Assembly: GCA_027605045.1 (NCBI GenBank)
Contig: JAQFWX010000088.1
Span: 1-64,000 of the forward strand
Reading direction: 5' to 3'
From: Phallus indusiatus
Taxonomy: Eukaryota; Basidiomycota; Agaricomycetes; Phallales; Phallaceae
Length of the DNA: 64,000 nucleotides
Shown: one piece after another, positions 36,490 to 48,752 of the stretch
Layout: every line of letters starts with the position of its first letter
Position numbering within the stretch: the stretch's first letter is position 1
Notes under the pieces: generated by a model
What the model was told of the DNA's origin: nothing
The model's input: the letters and a program-made list of their open reading frames with translations, nothing else
Database searches by the model: none
Translations under genes and position numbers: made by a program

Positions 36490-39102
36490 TCACAAAAACC
36501 ACCCATTCAGTGCATCCATGCCATTGGCAATCGCTTCACTCACACCCTGGGCAAGCGCCCCTGCCAACTCCCAAATCTCCCTATCCTCTCCCTTTAACTC
36601 GCGATCGTAGAGACCACTCCGAAAATTGTTCTTGACGAACAATGTACTCTCAATGGGACAAACGGTTCCCGCGGGTGGGAGTATTCCATCTCTGAAATAG
36701 TTTCGAATATGTTTTATAGCCACGGGAGACATTCCTGCGCCTAGAGAGTTGGTCTACATTTGTGATCAACAAAAATTATTCGAAGGATTATGATAAAGGT
36801 AAGCGGCTTACCCCAGGGCTGTCGATGGTCATGAAGACGGAATTGGAAAATCCTTCAGAAACTTTCTTGGAGCTGGAAATTTATTGTTATTTGGCGAATA
36901 ATCTAAAGTGGAAAACTCACCCAGCCCAAGGAGTAACGGCATCTGAGGAAGGAAATAAAAAGGTTTAACTGGGTTGAACAAATTTATGGGAAATACCTTG
37001 ACAGCTTACCAAGAGTGTTACCAATAACGAGCAAAGGGAAGGAAGTATTCTTATTGAATCCACCTAAAATGAAACATTAAGAATATTGCCAGAATGAAAC
37101 CTCACGAACCAAAACAAACCTTCGTATCGTTCCTTCGCCTTGATTCTCCAACCTCTAAAAAAATGAACATACTCAAAAAAGAAGAAAAAAACATAAAGAA
37201 CAAAAACATACGAGCATCCAATACGAACTTGAGACCAAAGATCAGCAAAAACAGACACTTCTCGAAGCTCCTTCAAATACTCCAAAACTTCTTCGTATGA
37301 ATTTTCCTCAAGCGGAGTATCGCCACATCTAATAGCGAACGCCCCATCTAAAATTTCAGTAGGCAAAACATCAGACTGCGTACTACCCCCATCGCATTTC
37401 GGAGGTGGAGCTCTGATAAGCATACGCATAAGCGGCACACCATTACCCTTTTCCAGCGCAGCAAGCGCCTCAAAAAGAGCCTCCATCCGCCCAGAGAAAA
37501 CATTGTTTAACGCGTTGTAAAACACGAGTTTAGCGTTTGCATATTCGATAATTGCATAATCGCCTGTGCTATTGTCGAAAACGGGAAAAGGGTTGCGCAT
37601 GAACGAGAGGAAGACGGCGTCAAATCTGAGTTCGACATTGGCAGGCGTTGAGGCGTAAAGAGGGCAATCTTTTGGACCGGCTGCGACGCAGGCTTCAAAA
37701 ACGTAAGATATGATTTTGTCGATATCCTTGAGGGAGTTCATCCAACGACCTTTACATGGGTGTGAAAAAGGTATATGAAGAAAATGTGACTGACATACCT
37801 GAATAGTAATCCGAAAACTCCATAGCACCTTGGAGACAAAAAAAAGGGTTTAGGGAAAGCCGGTGTCGCGCTAATAAATGTGACATACCATCAAGAATAA
37901 TGCGTCCAACGCGATCCTATGAAAAACAGGTTACAAACCAAGTAGGATTCGAATTAGTCATTAAAAAAACATACAGGGAACATAGCAGCAAGCCTGGAGG
38001 CAAAAAAATCAATGAATAATCCACGTCAAACGACAAAAACAACATACGTTCCACCAAGTGTTGATCCATATGACAAGCCCCAGAAATTGACCTTATCGAA
38101 CCCAAACGCCTCCGTGATATTCACGATATCACGCGCTGTGGCAACCGTACCAACATATTCGGCTGCATGACTTGACGGGGAATGAAGTGCTAGTTGGCCA
38201 AACATGTCCGCTCGAGAATAAAGTAGCGGTAATCCCTCGGGAAGCTTGGTCAAATTAATCAAGGGTGGATCTCTTGCGCGCCATATTGCGCGTTCAATGT
38301 CGTTTGGATGATTTAAAATTTTCGGCGTCGAGGCGCCGATACCTGAAGAAAGAAAGGTTTAGTGATAAGATATTGACTAAAAGCGTGTATCAATAACCTC
38401 TTGGATCAACGCCAACAATGTCGTATTCTGGACCTACAACCTTTTGGAGGACATCGCCGACCATGTGTGTTAGCAGTATGCCTGATTTTCCAGGTACACC
38501 TAAAAAAAGTTATGTGTAAGAATTCCTTGAACGATTCTAGCATTAAATCTTGCTATATATTCTCGTACCTGCGCCTATCATAATAGGCCCGCGGTATTCT
38601 TTGTGGGTAGCTGGTATGCGGACTAAACCGATTGCGACCTTTTCACCGTTCGAGGGGTTGAAGTGGTCCATTGGAAGCTAACAAGAGTGAATAACATCGA
38701 TAGAAATTTGGATGTACGTATACATACTTCTATTCGTGCGCACTCTCTCCGTTCACCACAGACATGCCATTTGAGATCGGGACTGGGAACAATCTGAAAA
38801 TCGGCTCAATAAAAGCTCTATGCCATTTCAACATGGTAAACACCGCGCACTTTACTCCATTCATAATTCAGAGGTGTCACAACGTTGGTAGTTGAAGAGG
38901 TATCGTCGTTTGTAGGAGGGTAATGAAAATGAGCATTGCTATGAAAGGGCGAATTTAGAAGAAACAATGACAGCGCTGTAGCTGCAAGCGTCAACACAAG
39001 CCACGCAATTGCGCCTCGAAATATAGCAACGAAAGAGTTACGACCGGGTGTGGATGGCTCTTCAAAAAGCGTCACGTTGTGCCGTTTCTTTTGCTTCTCC
39101 AT
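36490..39102 (-). CDS. alpha/beta hydrolase, peptidase S33 / TAP-C-terminal type, membrane-anchored, apparently without catalytic His
   Basis: Start at ATG 39102. A basic N terminus is followed by one membrane helix (about residues 29-48, AIAWLVLTLAATALSLFLL), so it is probably a type II membrane protein with a lumenal or extracellular catalytic domain of overall ~590 residues. Family landmarks: VGVDPRGIGAS, the nucleophile elbow WGLSYGS, MFPDRVGRIILDGV, and the C-terminal TAP-like region FPLLVIGNTLDAVTPW with the acid Asp. The position where relatives have GH (…DSxGHxS…) reads DSPG|TNSLGAGMSP across an intron (36812/36753), so the catalytic His seems missing. The oxyanion region is also altered (GAGxPGKSG). 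Stop at 36490-36492. A tripeptidyl-aminopeptidase-like fold is confident; activity is doubtful. Confidence 0.87.
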
Positions 39103-40041
39103 AGGTAAACGCAGGTGTAAAACTTTTGAAAGCTTCCTCAAAACTGTATTGCGTGAGAGTCTAGAAATTGTTGTCGGAGGACGGGTTAAATAGATAATAC
39201 CTCATCAGGGTCACGGTCGATGTTCGCCATACATGTGAGAATTGCAAGGTGCTTCGAAAAGTGAGAGATATACGAGAAAAATGAAACGTATTGTGAACTT
39301 CATCATTGTTCAAATCCAATATTTGACGGTGTCATGGTGCCCTCCAATTGGAATTGATTAGTCTGAGACACGAGACACAAATTCAAGTTGAAAACTTAAG
39401 TTGACGAGTCGTTTGTCACGTGATCGTTATGTGACGTATTTCACACTCCACGGCAGAAGCCGAGAAGAGACTGGTGAAAAAAGCTATCATTGGAGGCCGC
39501 CTGCACGACACAATGCCCCATGGTCCTACTACATCATTTCAACATAATGTTTAACGTTGATGCATGATGGTTCAGGAGCGTAGACTGCCTTTTCTAGATG
39601 TCTTATTGTCAGCGCAGATGTTCCAGCACAACCCAGTCAAACCCCGTCAACATCAGAAACCTCTCATACACGAACCAACCTCAGAACGATCTCCCATGCG
39701 AAGATTATAAAATTATCCTGCTCAAGATGCCATTTGAATTGTCTTTTGTCATCGAAACATGAGTGCACGAGGCACGAAGCAGCAGTCCCGGAACCCTTCC
39801 GATTCCAAACCCGACTAAATTTAAACCGCTCCGAAACGCACAGCCTCAGGCGGCATGCTTTGTTCGACTTCAAATTCCCCTCGGCTTTACGCAATCGACA
39901 CCACGGCTGCGTTTCCTGCCGAAATAAAAAAAAAACCGCATTGACCTAATACTAGAGGCCTAGGCACATGCAGCAAGGAGGTTTAATGAGATTGGGGGCC
40001 CTTGTCTCTTGTTTCCGAACCTGCGTGTTATCGCTGTCATT
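39103..40041. other. divergent intergenic region
   Basis: Lies between the hydrolase (-) and the MFS exporter (+). TCACGTGATC (E-box) at about 39417-39426 and GTGACG repeats nearby are possible regulatory sites. Open frames on both strands at 39664-39949 are mutual shadows with no motif. Confidence 0.4.
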
Positions 40042-42792
40042 ATGGATTGCGCCCCAGGTTCCTCGCAATTTCACAACGACGAGAACGACAATGACGATGG
40101 TGTTAGGGTAGTGGCCAGTAATAATACCCCTCCGGAGCAAGCAGAGTCTGCATTATCTCATGAAATAGACCACCGAACAAGAGTCTCATCGACGGTCACT
40201 ATCGATCCCTCTAGCGATCAGAACATTGACAAAAAAAAGGACAACGAACAGTTGAAAAGTAGTAATACCGACAAGAAGGACCGTGCTCCACCACTGCAAC
40301 TAACAGACCAAACAAACCTTCTCCCATTCCGCAAAATCCTAGTCGTCTTTCTCGGATTAGCATCATGCATTATCGTCTCCGCGCTCGATTCAACCATTGT
40401 CGCAACAGCTCTACCAACTATTTCGGCCGTTTTTAATGCAGGCGCTGTATCGTCTTGGGTACCTTCGGCTACACTTTTAACGTCGACCGCTTTTCAACCT
40501 CTGTACGGTCGGTTTTCCGAGTGAGCCTGAAACTCTTTCGTTGCGACCATATATATATATATATGTACACACTTTTCCTTCAGTATCTTTGGTCGCAAAG
40601 CTATGCTCTGCGTTGCGATGGGCACGTTTATGATCGGAAGTCTCGGTGCTGGATTATCTCGTTCAATTAACGAGTTGATCGTATTCAGAGGTAATATCAC
40701 ACTTGGTCTTCAAGCGTACTTCCATCTCACTGGCACGATATTAAGGCGTTTCTGGTGCTGGAAGTGGTGGCATCGTCACTATAGGACAAGTCCGTCATAT
40801 TTATAATCCTTATTTTGATGTCAGAATTTAATTGTCCTTTGTTTTTAATCAGGTGATTATCTCCGACGTGGTTAGCTTACGAGACAGGTCATTTCTCCTT
40901 CAAAATCTTATTTCCTAGCCAATGAAATAATGATGTATTATCCTTTATAAGAGGAAAATATCAAGGCATAATTGGAAGTTTTGTGGCTGTCGGATATGCC
41001 ATCGGTCCTTTAATTGGCGGATCACTAGCTGAGAAAGTATCTTGGAGAGTAAGTCTCTTCCTTCGTGTATACTGATGCAAACCATGGCTGATGATGATAG
41101 TGGTGTTTCTGGATAACCATCCCGCTTTCGGCAGTATCAACCGTAATCGTATTGCTGGTTCTCCCTCTCAAGCCAGTAACAGGCGACATCCGACGAAAAC
41201 TTCAAGTCATCGATTACGTCGGAGCAATACTCACTTTAGGTGGCTGCGTGTTGATATTATTACCTTTAATTTGGGCACGTAGTTCAAACGAATTCCTCCC
41301 ATTTTTCGAAGAATTTTATTTATGGTCCATATAGGGAGGTGTGACGTTTCCTTGGACGTCGGCCAAAGTTCTCGGAACGCTTTTTGGTGGTATAGCCGTC
41401 ATTGTGATATTCTGTCTCTGGGAATGGAAAATTGCGACACTCCCAATTGTACCAAGTACGTATAAAAAAACTCATTTCATTTCTTCAAAATTCATAACAC
41501 TTTGAATAGTGTACATTTTCCGACATTCGACCGTTACGGGTGTATACATTACAATGTTCATCAAGTAAGCACTTCTACTTTTGCTCAGCCCTCTTTCCTT
41601 CAACTAATGTAATGAACGACTGGCTCTTTTTTATAGCGGATTCATATTTTGGACATCCCTTTTTTATATTTCGCAATTTTTCCAAGTCGCACTTGGTTAT
41701 TCCCCCATTCGGTCAGGCGTGTCGATTCTTCCCATTTTAGTATCACAGACGGCTGCTAGTTTCGTTGCGGTACGCGGTTAAGCGGTCATAGAATAACTTT
41801 ATTTTGTGTACTGAAAAGTCGGTTTTTTAGGGTATGATCGTCAGTCGAACTGGTCGATATAGGGTACGCATGTCAAAACACCGTTACATTATCTATCTGA
41901 TTTCTTTCCTTTCTTAAGTCTATCATCTATATTGGGTTTTCTGTCTGGGCAATTGGATGCGGATGTTTGTCGACTCTGAACCAGTCTAAACCAAAGGTAG
42001 AACAGGTTATTTTCATGTTATTATCTGGTATGGGCGCTGGGCAGGTAAGTACCTTGGCTGTTATTATTACCATTCGCTGTGATCCGATATTCATACGTAG
42101 ACCCTGCAAACAACTACTGTCGCTGCTCAAGCTAGCGTTTCTCGCGCGGATATGTCAGTTGTTACTGCCGTCCGAAATGTACGTCGTGTCAGTAGAACAA
42201 TTAACTTTTCTGAACTCAACTCGTTCAAGTTCATTCGATTTGTCGGAGGTGCTTTATCATTGGCCGTTGCATCCTCAGTCATGTGAGAAAGAAATTCCGA
42301 CTCGGCGAAACCATATCTGATTTCCGACCCTATTATAGCAACAACTCCCTCAGGAAAGCGGGTAGCTCACTCAATTTAACACCAGAACTGCTAAGCCAAG
42401 TAATCGAAGATCCTACACAAATTAAAACCGGTAAATTGAACATCACCGCACACCAGAGCGACGTTCTTCTCGCAGGATACATAACTGGGTTCCGAACGCT
42501 GTTTATTTTGAACGCGTCGTTGGCGGCGTTTGCAGTTGTAACCGCGTTTTTCATGATCAAGCATAAAGAGCTTATCAGAGAGGATGATGCCAAGCGGAAG
42601 GCTGAGGCGAGAAGGACAGAAGAAGAGGAGATGACGATGAAGGATTTAGAGCAAAGTCCGACTCAATCTCAGCCTACCGGTGCCAGTAGCTCGAGGAAAC
42701 CGTTCTTGAATGTCGGTACGTTTTTGAAGGCGGGAAATGGGTCGGAGACGAATCAGACGGTCAGACGACCTCCGGTTACGAATGCTGTGTGA
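40042..42792 (+). CDS. MFS drug:H+ antiporter, DHA2 (14-TM) family
   Basis: First ATG at 40042; a ~105-residue charged cytosolic N terminus precedes the first helix. Segments seen across about ten exons: ALDSTIVATALPTI (DHA signature in TM1), LYGRFSDIFGRK (motif A), GISGAGSGGIVTIGQVIISDVVSLRDRG, then VGYAIGPLIGGSLAE (antiporter motif C), PLSAVSTVIVLLVLPLK, FINGFIFWTSLFYISQFFQV and ADMSVVTAVRNFIRFVGGAL. The cytosolic tail is acidic then basic (REDDAKRKAEARRTEEEE). DHA2 proteins of fungi export drugs, amino acids or secondary metabolites at the plasma or vacuolar membrane. No frameshift was noticed. The substrate is unknown; a neighbouring toxin or secondary-metabolite synthase was looked for and not found. 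Confidence 0.92.
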
Positions 42793-43424
42793 TGAATTGA
42801 AGAAATTTTGGTATAGATGAGTTTTGCTTTAGTTGTTGCTTTGGTTTTGTAAATCAGGCAGATGTTATGTAGCAGATATGATCTTTGTGTTTTAAACGGA
42901 AATCTGTCGTGGTGTGTCTCTTGAGCCTCAAGTGCATCTCAGGAATAGTATGTCTTCCAAATGTCTTCGGTTGGCGGTGGATGTGGTAAACTTACGAACC
43001 TGCCGCGGCCTACACGTCTTATAAGAGGCAAACGCCGACAAAAAAGGCGATGTGCTTACTGAAAAGAATTATCCATATCATTTGTTATTACAGAAACCAC
43101 GTAGTTGCAACAACATATTACATATTACAAAGGTAAGTGAGGTACGGAAGACAATCTGGAAGACACGAGAATGATGTGAATGGGATCAGGAATGCCGTGA
43201 ATGATTTATGTACAATGTTATAAGCGATCAAATACAATTACCTACACTTTGTGTAGATATAGACATACTTCATTGAGGAACAATGCCGAAGATCCAGATA
43301 AAAAGGAAAGTAAACGCAAATGTTCACACAGGCCTAACGAATGCTGGTTGAGGATATATATGTCTGGAAACCTTCGTTATTATAAATACTTCAACAAAAG
43401 AATATTATCCACTGCTTTGGAAAG
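42793..43424. other. convergent intergenic region
   Basis: 3' regions of the MFS exporter and the protein kinase. Nothing else is seen. Confidence 0.5.
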
Positions 43425-45800
43425 TTATTCGTAGGTTTGGAAGAATTGAATGTCATCGAGCCAAGTCAACACTTGTGACATTGTCGGTCGGTTCTGAGGC
43501 TCCGGATCCATTAAACACGATGCAATAATCATAAGGCTCTTTTGTTCACGACAAGGCCCAGCTATCTCGCATAATTCTTTCACCACAACTCCGCAGCTAA
43601 ACAGGTCTGCCCGAATAGGATCATAACGTCCTTGTCCTACCTCTGGCGCCATATAACCTTTGGTCCCAGCGAGACCTTTAACCTTGTCATCTCTGCGCTG
43701 AAGATAAACCGATGCATCAAAGTCAATAATGGTCAGCCTGCCAGTTGCATCTTGCACGAGGATGTTGGACGGCTTCAAGTCCAAGTGAGCGACGTTGTGG
43801 ATATGCAAAAAATCGACACCTTCGAATAATTGCCGCACAACGTCCAATAAATGCTTCGGCAGATCGCGAAGGTCATCAATCCGTTTTCCACCATGTGGTA
43901 GTAATACCATCGCACCATCTTCGATCGTCCAAGAATGGATAGGACGCACTACGTGATTGTATGGGGAATCGATTTGAGCGAAATCTTTGAGAAATTCCAA
44001 TTCTTCGGATCCTTTTTTGATGAATTTGAGATACTGAGTAGGTAGATCGGTGGTTTTATCAAAGACTAGAGCGATATTCGGATGCTGCGTTGAGACAAAT
44101 TGAGAATTGTTGTGCGCGGCATAAGAACTGCGAGGAAAGGAAATTACGCACAGAATCGTCGTGAAAGAATGAGCTGATGTACAAGTTATGCTGACCGAGA
44201 ACTCTTGTGACCGGAGTTGAGCTGAAACGAAGAGAACTCCCTTCTTGACTCGGATTTTTTGCTCTTACGTTGTTTATCCTTGACATTAGTGAAAGATCGC
44301 ATTGATTTGGCGGCCTGATTTAAAATCCCTAGCTTGCCAGCCTTCTGACTATCAAAATTGCCATCAAGCGTATGCAGCTTTGCGGACAAATTTAGCATTT
44401 CAAGGAAAAATGCGGCGGCTTCCTTGGGTTTGTGAAGGTCAAAAACTTCCAACACGATGCAAACCTGTAAAATCTTAAACCGTGCTCACCACATACAATC
44501 ATGAAACAAAAAGTATACCTCAGACTGGGGATTATCATCTTTCGCTTTAACGATATAGCGACGGACATTTAAATCCGCACTGAAATAAATGGCAACAACG
44601 AAAAACTCTTTCCTGTATCGTTCTTTACTCAGCCATCTTCCAAGTCGAGCTAGAACAACCGCTTGCAATAACATCCGCTGTCCGTCCGATTCGTCTTTTT
44701 GAGAGACCTCAGAAATAACTAGTGGAATTTGCCAGCGAACTGATTTGACACTCCAATCGTTCCGAGGGGTATACCTGTAGACATTAGAGTCGGGAAATCG
44801 CACAAACAACGGAAACTCCCAGGTTTCATTTCTAAAGAAAAAATAATAAGTTAACGCTCTCCGAAACCAACTAGAGAACACATACTCTTGGTATCGTAAC
44901 GCCGATTTTCTAATCGGATAGCATAGTGCAGGATGGATAAAAAAGTGCAAAAAGTGCTAGACTTGAATGTTGAAGCGGAGGAGTCGGCAGTAGGAACAGC
45001 GTCAGGCATGTAAGAATGAAAAAGGTTGAATAAGGAGACGTATTCTCTGGCGTAAGATACTGTTTGCGTATTTCCGTGAGTGAAGACCCAAGAAAACTGT
45101 TCTTGATAACGCAACGAAGCCAAAGTGCGATCCTTTTTCATCTCAGCCGACTCGCGCTAAAGAGACGAAAAGTATGGTGAGATTGCTCGTGGGACATTTA
45201 TCATAGAAAAAAAATCTCACATCGGTATAAGTTCGCTTGAGGCCAAGCTGATTTTTTAGATCAATAATATCTTGCGGAATCTCATCGGGGGATGACAGAA
45301 GGTAAGCACTGTTATTGCCTACATCCAGAGCAGTCCATCGATAAGCCTCCAAAGTGATCAAAAGCCTTAAATGAAGTTCGGGGTGATCTTTTCGAACCCG
45401 TTCAAAACCGTGCTCAATCTTAGGTTGAAGGAATTCTATTGCATAGTTAATTTTGTAAAGCGTTCAGATGAAGTAAAAGTTTAAAACACTCACTCAGATT
45501 CCGAATGTCTCTGAATTTCTCGTTTTGTATACATTTTTTTAAAAGGTCAACCAACTCCGGATTCCTCCTCAAGGTTTCCGCGTTTTTTATTTGGTTGGTG
45601 TACTCTTGATTTAAATATTCACCGGCGTGATGAACGATGTAATTGAGAATAAGAGCCAGAAATATTAGAGCGTCATCTTTCTTTGATGGCATAGGCGTGT
45701 TTCGAACGACTTTCATAACTTCCAAATCCATTTCTTCCTCAATATTTGGGTCGATTAATCTCTCATTTGCTTCTAAAATCGGATTCTGTTCAGAAGACAT
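43425..45800 (-). CDS. divergent protein kinase with large unknown N-terminal region
   Basis: Start at ATG 45800 (MSSEQNPILEAN), stop at 43425-43427, several introns. The last ~190 residues are a kinase domain: a probable beta-3 Lys in QYLKFIKKGSEELEFL, catalytic loop HLDLKPSNIL (HLD instead of HRD; Asp, Lys and Asn kept), TIIDFDAS (DFD replaces DFG at 43716-43724), GTKGYMAPEV, then RADLFSCGVVVKEL and NRPTMSQVL. The ~450 residues before it are not recognised. Within them PRNDWSVKS, PLVISEVSQ and RRYIV spaced over ~70 residues resemble the core of PD-(D/E)XK nuclease-like domains that precede kinases in some basidiomycete proteins; this is a weak inference. Likely an intracellular Ser/Thr kinase of a mushroom-expanded group; substrate unknown. 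Confidence 0.82.
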
Positions 45801-46246
45801 GGTGAATGGAGAGTGGACGTTATTGGATTCGCGTGACATGTCACGCGCACGCGTCAGGGATATGCAAAATTGCTTCCGACTGTTCGGACATTTGTCCATC
45901 CCCGGTTTGTCCTCGGTGCGCCAGATCTTTACGACTCTCGCGACATGGGTGTGTGTATATTGTGAAAGTCGGAGGCAGGGAGAGGATGAGAGATGTGCTC
46001 GTGTAACGTACAGGATGACTAAGGTGCGGTGGACTTCTATGAAAGTAGCGCAAGAAACAAGTTATATATATAATGCAACTTCGCCGTGAACATATAGATG
46101 GGAGCAAATTCAATGGGAAGGGTGAGCTTTTTCAGCGAGGGCACGACTCCGGAAAAAAGTCAGACTAGTAAATAGGGAGAAATATATTCTATTTTCTTAG
46201 GTAGAGGTAGCTAGCTACAAACACTCTCATTTTTCTTTCTGGTTTC
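45801..46246. other. intergenic, kinase promoter and oxygenase 3' region
   Basis: Holds the 18-bp palindrome at 45830-45847 just upstream of the kinase start and the 3' region of the oxygenase gene. Short frames at 45806-46113 overlap one another on both strands and are not supported. Confidence 0.45.
45830..45847. promoter_or_regulatory. 18-bp perfect palindrome upstream of the kinase
   Basis: CGCGTGACATGTCACGCG is identical on both strands and begins 30 bases before the kinase ATG. It could be a dimeric transcription-factor site in the promoter or leader. Palindrome seen; role inferred. Confidence 0.35.
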
Positions 46247-47962
46247 TCAAGAGTTGAAGGCACGATATCCTTCTCCATACGGTGGAACATTCAATATGAA
46301 CGCAGCTGCGGCATAAAAGAAATCCACTGAATGCTCGTTCGAGTACGCGAGATACGCCCCGGCATTGACAAACGTGTCTTCAGGTTTCTTTACCCCTATA
46401 TACACGAAAAAAATTTGTCAAGAAACCATCGGATAAAAGTATGCAGACGCTCATAACTTACACATCAGCTGAGGACTTGTTTGAGCACCAAATTCAGTCT
46501 CCACAACATGCTTGTAATCGCGTTCTTCCACATACAAATCTCGGTTGTGGGTGGAAGTGAAAACATCGGAAGTGATCAGGAACTTGGCCCACGTAGATGT
46601 GTAGCTCCTGTATCGTGACTCGCTTGAAGATATAACCGGGTCGTAGCCGTCTTTTGGAATACCTGCGGACTTGTAATCGTAGGTTTCTTCCACCATAACC
46701 GCCTTCAAAGAGACATCAAACCCGGCCGCTTTCATCGCTCGATACACGATTGCATCAATGCCTTTTAAAGATGCTGCAAATTCTTCGTTGGTCAATTTTA
46801 TTGCTTTACGAGGCATGGGGTATGAATGCGAAAGCGAGATGGCAACCTCGGCGCCGTTGGTCAGGAATGAAGGATTGCGCAGCGCAGCGACCAAACAATT
46901 ATACAATGGGGTCGTCGTTCCATCCACGTTACCCATTACATTCATCACAGACGGAGCAACCTGAATGTCCGCCGCTGGCTTTGACGATGATGTCGCTTTA
47001 GGAGAGAAAATGTCGTAGGCAATGGTGACACGGGTGCCTGATTCTACAGGAAGAACTTCGTGCTCGAGATCAGAAAAAATGAATGCCCAAGGGAGCGAGA
47101 TCTTCAATTTATCTTCTTGAGCTTGAACACCTTCAGAACATTGTTGATGCCAATCAAAAAAGACTTCTTTTCCGTCATGATTAACACGCAATGCACCGCC
47201 TTGATGAGGAACTGGAAGAGCGATCATCAATGTACCTATATGATCATTTCCTTTGGGAGTATCTCTATGAGATTTGAAGAAGCCGTTCTTAGAATACGCA
47301 TTGAGTTTGTACAAACGCGGGATCATCGTCAGAAGGCTCGGTGTATTTTTGTCAGGATTCACCATAGGTTCTCTTCCTCGGCTCCTGTAGTAAGCATTAA
47401 AGTCTTGAGCTTTTTGGGCTTCGGAGGCTTGCTCCTCGGTGAGTACCAATCGTCCTGTAACCAACGCGCTGATGCTTGACAAAATAACGCTGCCGACTTC
47501 ACCCATAATATCGATACTGAGTGCGAACTCGTTTTGACGAAGCTCGCGAGCTAATCGATAAGACTCATCAATTATAGTCTCATCTCCCCTTCCGTGGGGA
47601 GCAGACACACACGCCTCAAGGAGGTTGTTGATGGCGATCTGTCGGTCTTGTGCTGATTGCTCGGAGCTAAAATCGAGCCTAAGTAGTGAGTCAAAAGACA
47701 TAGTGAATATGAGGATTTGCAAAGGGAAAAGAATTTAAGCTTGTTACACGTCGGTTTTGCCAGTCGTTCTAGACTTGTAGTAAAGAGCCAGAGGCCTGTC
47801 GGTCAATTCGAGAGTCCCGCCACAGCAAAAGTAGGAATCAACGGTCGATATCTTCTCAAGCAGCTCATCGAATATTGCTTTATCTTCTTCGGTGGCGGCG
47901 GGTCTGATCATTGGGCCAGTCACTTCGACGTTGTCAGGTCTAGATTCGCCGGATTCGCTCAT
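46247..47962 (-). CDS. 2-oxoglutarate/Fe(II)-dependent oxygenase, prolyl-4-hydroxylase-like
   Basis: Three exons (47962-47748, 47678-46462, 46395-46247) give exactly 526 residues. N-terminal part: KISTVDSYFCCGGTLELTD and GEVGSVILSSISALV. The oxygenase core is LYKLNAYSKNGFFKSHRDTPKG (first His and Asp of the HxD iron site, about residue 213), GTLMIALPVPHQGGALRV, WAFIFSDLEHEVLPVESG (distal His), and RVTIAYDIF (Arg for 2-oxoglutarate). This matches the mushroom-expanded family annotated as prolyl 4-hydroxylase alpha-subunit-like Fe(2+)2OG dioxygenases. The short third exon supplies VNAGAYLAYSNEHS and the C terminus. All metal ligands are present, so activity is likely; the substrate (protein or small molecule) is not known. 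It lies in the same direction as the kinase gene, 446 bases upstream. Confidence 0.9.
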
Positions 47963-48752
47963 TCTGAGTCAGTTGAGGGTCTAAAAAATGTAACGGTAGT
48001 GGTAAAGATGGTTCTGAAAACTAATAGGAGTTCACAGCGACAAGAACTGCGCCTTTCTGCTTTTTTAAATAAGTATGAGACGGCTAAAATTCATCGATGA
48101 TCGATTTGTTTTCTTACATGAAGCGTATGACTCGACCCTTTTTTGAATACAGCTGTTCTCGGAACCGACGAGAATAATACAGTGAGTTTACGTTTAACGT
48201 GAAACACGTTACATTTGTGGACGTCTGAGATTTATTGCCGTGACGGTCCACGGAGCTGTCTCCGGATAAAGAAAAACAGGCGTAAGTACGCCGCGTAAGC
48301 TTAGGTAAATCCGTAAGACGCCCTATAACCTCCTGTAAGTTCCGCGTCCTTTTTTTCACAGCTGAGAGCTCGAACATCCCTTTTTTTGAAATCAAATTTA
48401 TCTGCAGGGTCTATACGGGTTTCCTCAAGTTAGACATTTGGACTACATAGTGACAAATATGTGTATATTTTTTGTTTCTAAAACATCTGTCTACTTCGAA
48501 TAAGATGTGGCAAGACCTTCGAACAAGGCGCTACAGCAGTGCAAGGGTGGTAGAGTGTGTTGTTGTCTAGTAGTTGGCTGCGCGCCGAAAGGGGCCTTGT
48601 TTTTTCCTATTGAATTCTAGGACGAATGTAGAGTAGAATTAGACGTAATTGATCGTAAAATTCGCGTTAACACGATACAACACGGCACACACGCCGGATA
48701 CAGCGCGACACAGCACAAAATGGGTGGAGGACAAAAAGCTCGATTCTAGTAT
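47963..48752. other. intergenic
   Basis: Promoter side of the oxygenase gene and unassigned DNA. The - strand frame at 48114-48395 shows no motif. Nothing supported. Confidence 0.4.

Noticed and set aside
40042..42792. Core of a biosynthetic gene cluster around the DHA2 exporter
   Set aside because: No polyketide synthase, NRPS, terpene synthase or P450 is present in the window.
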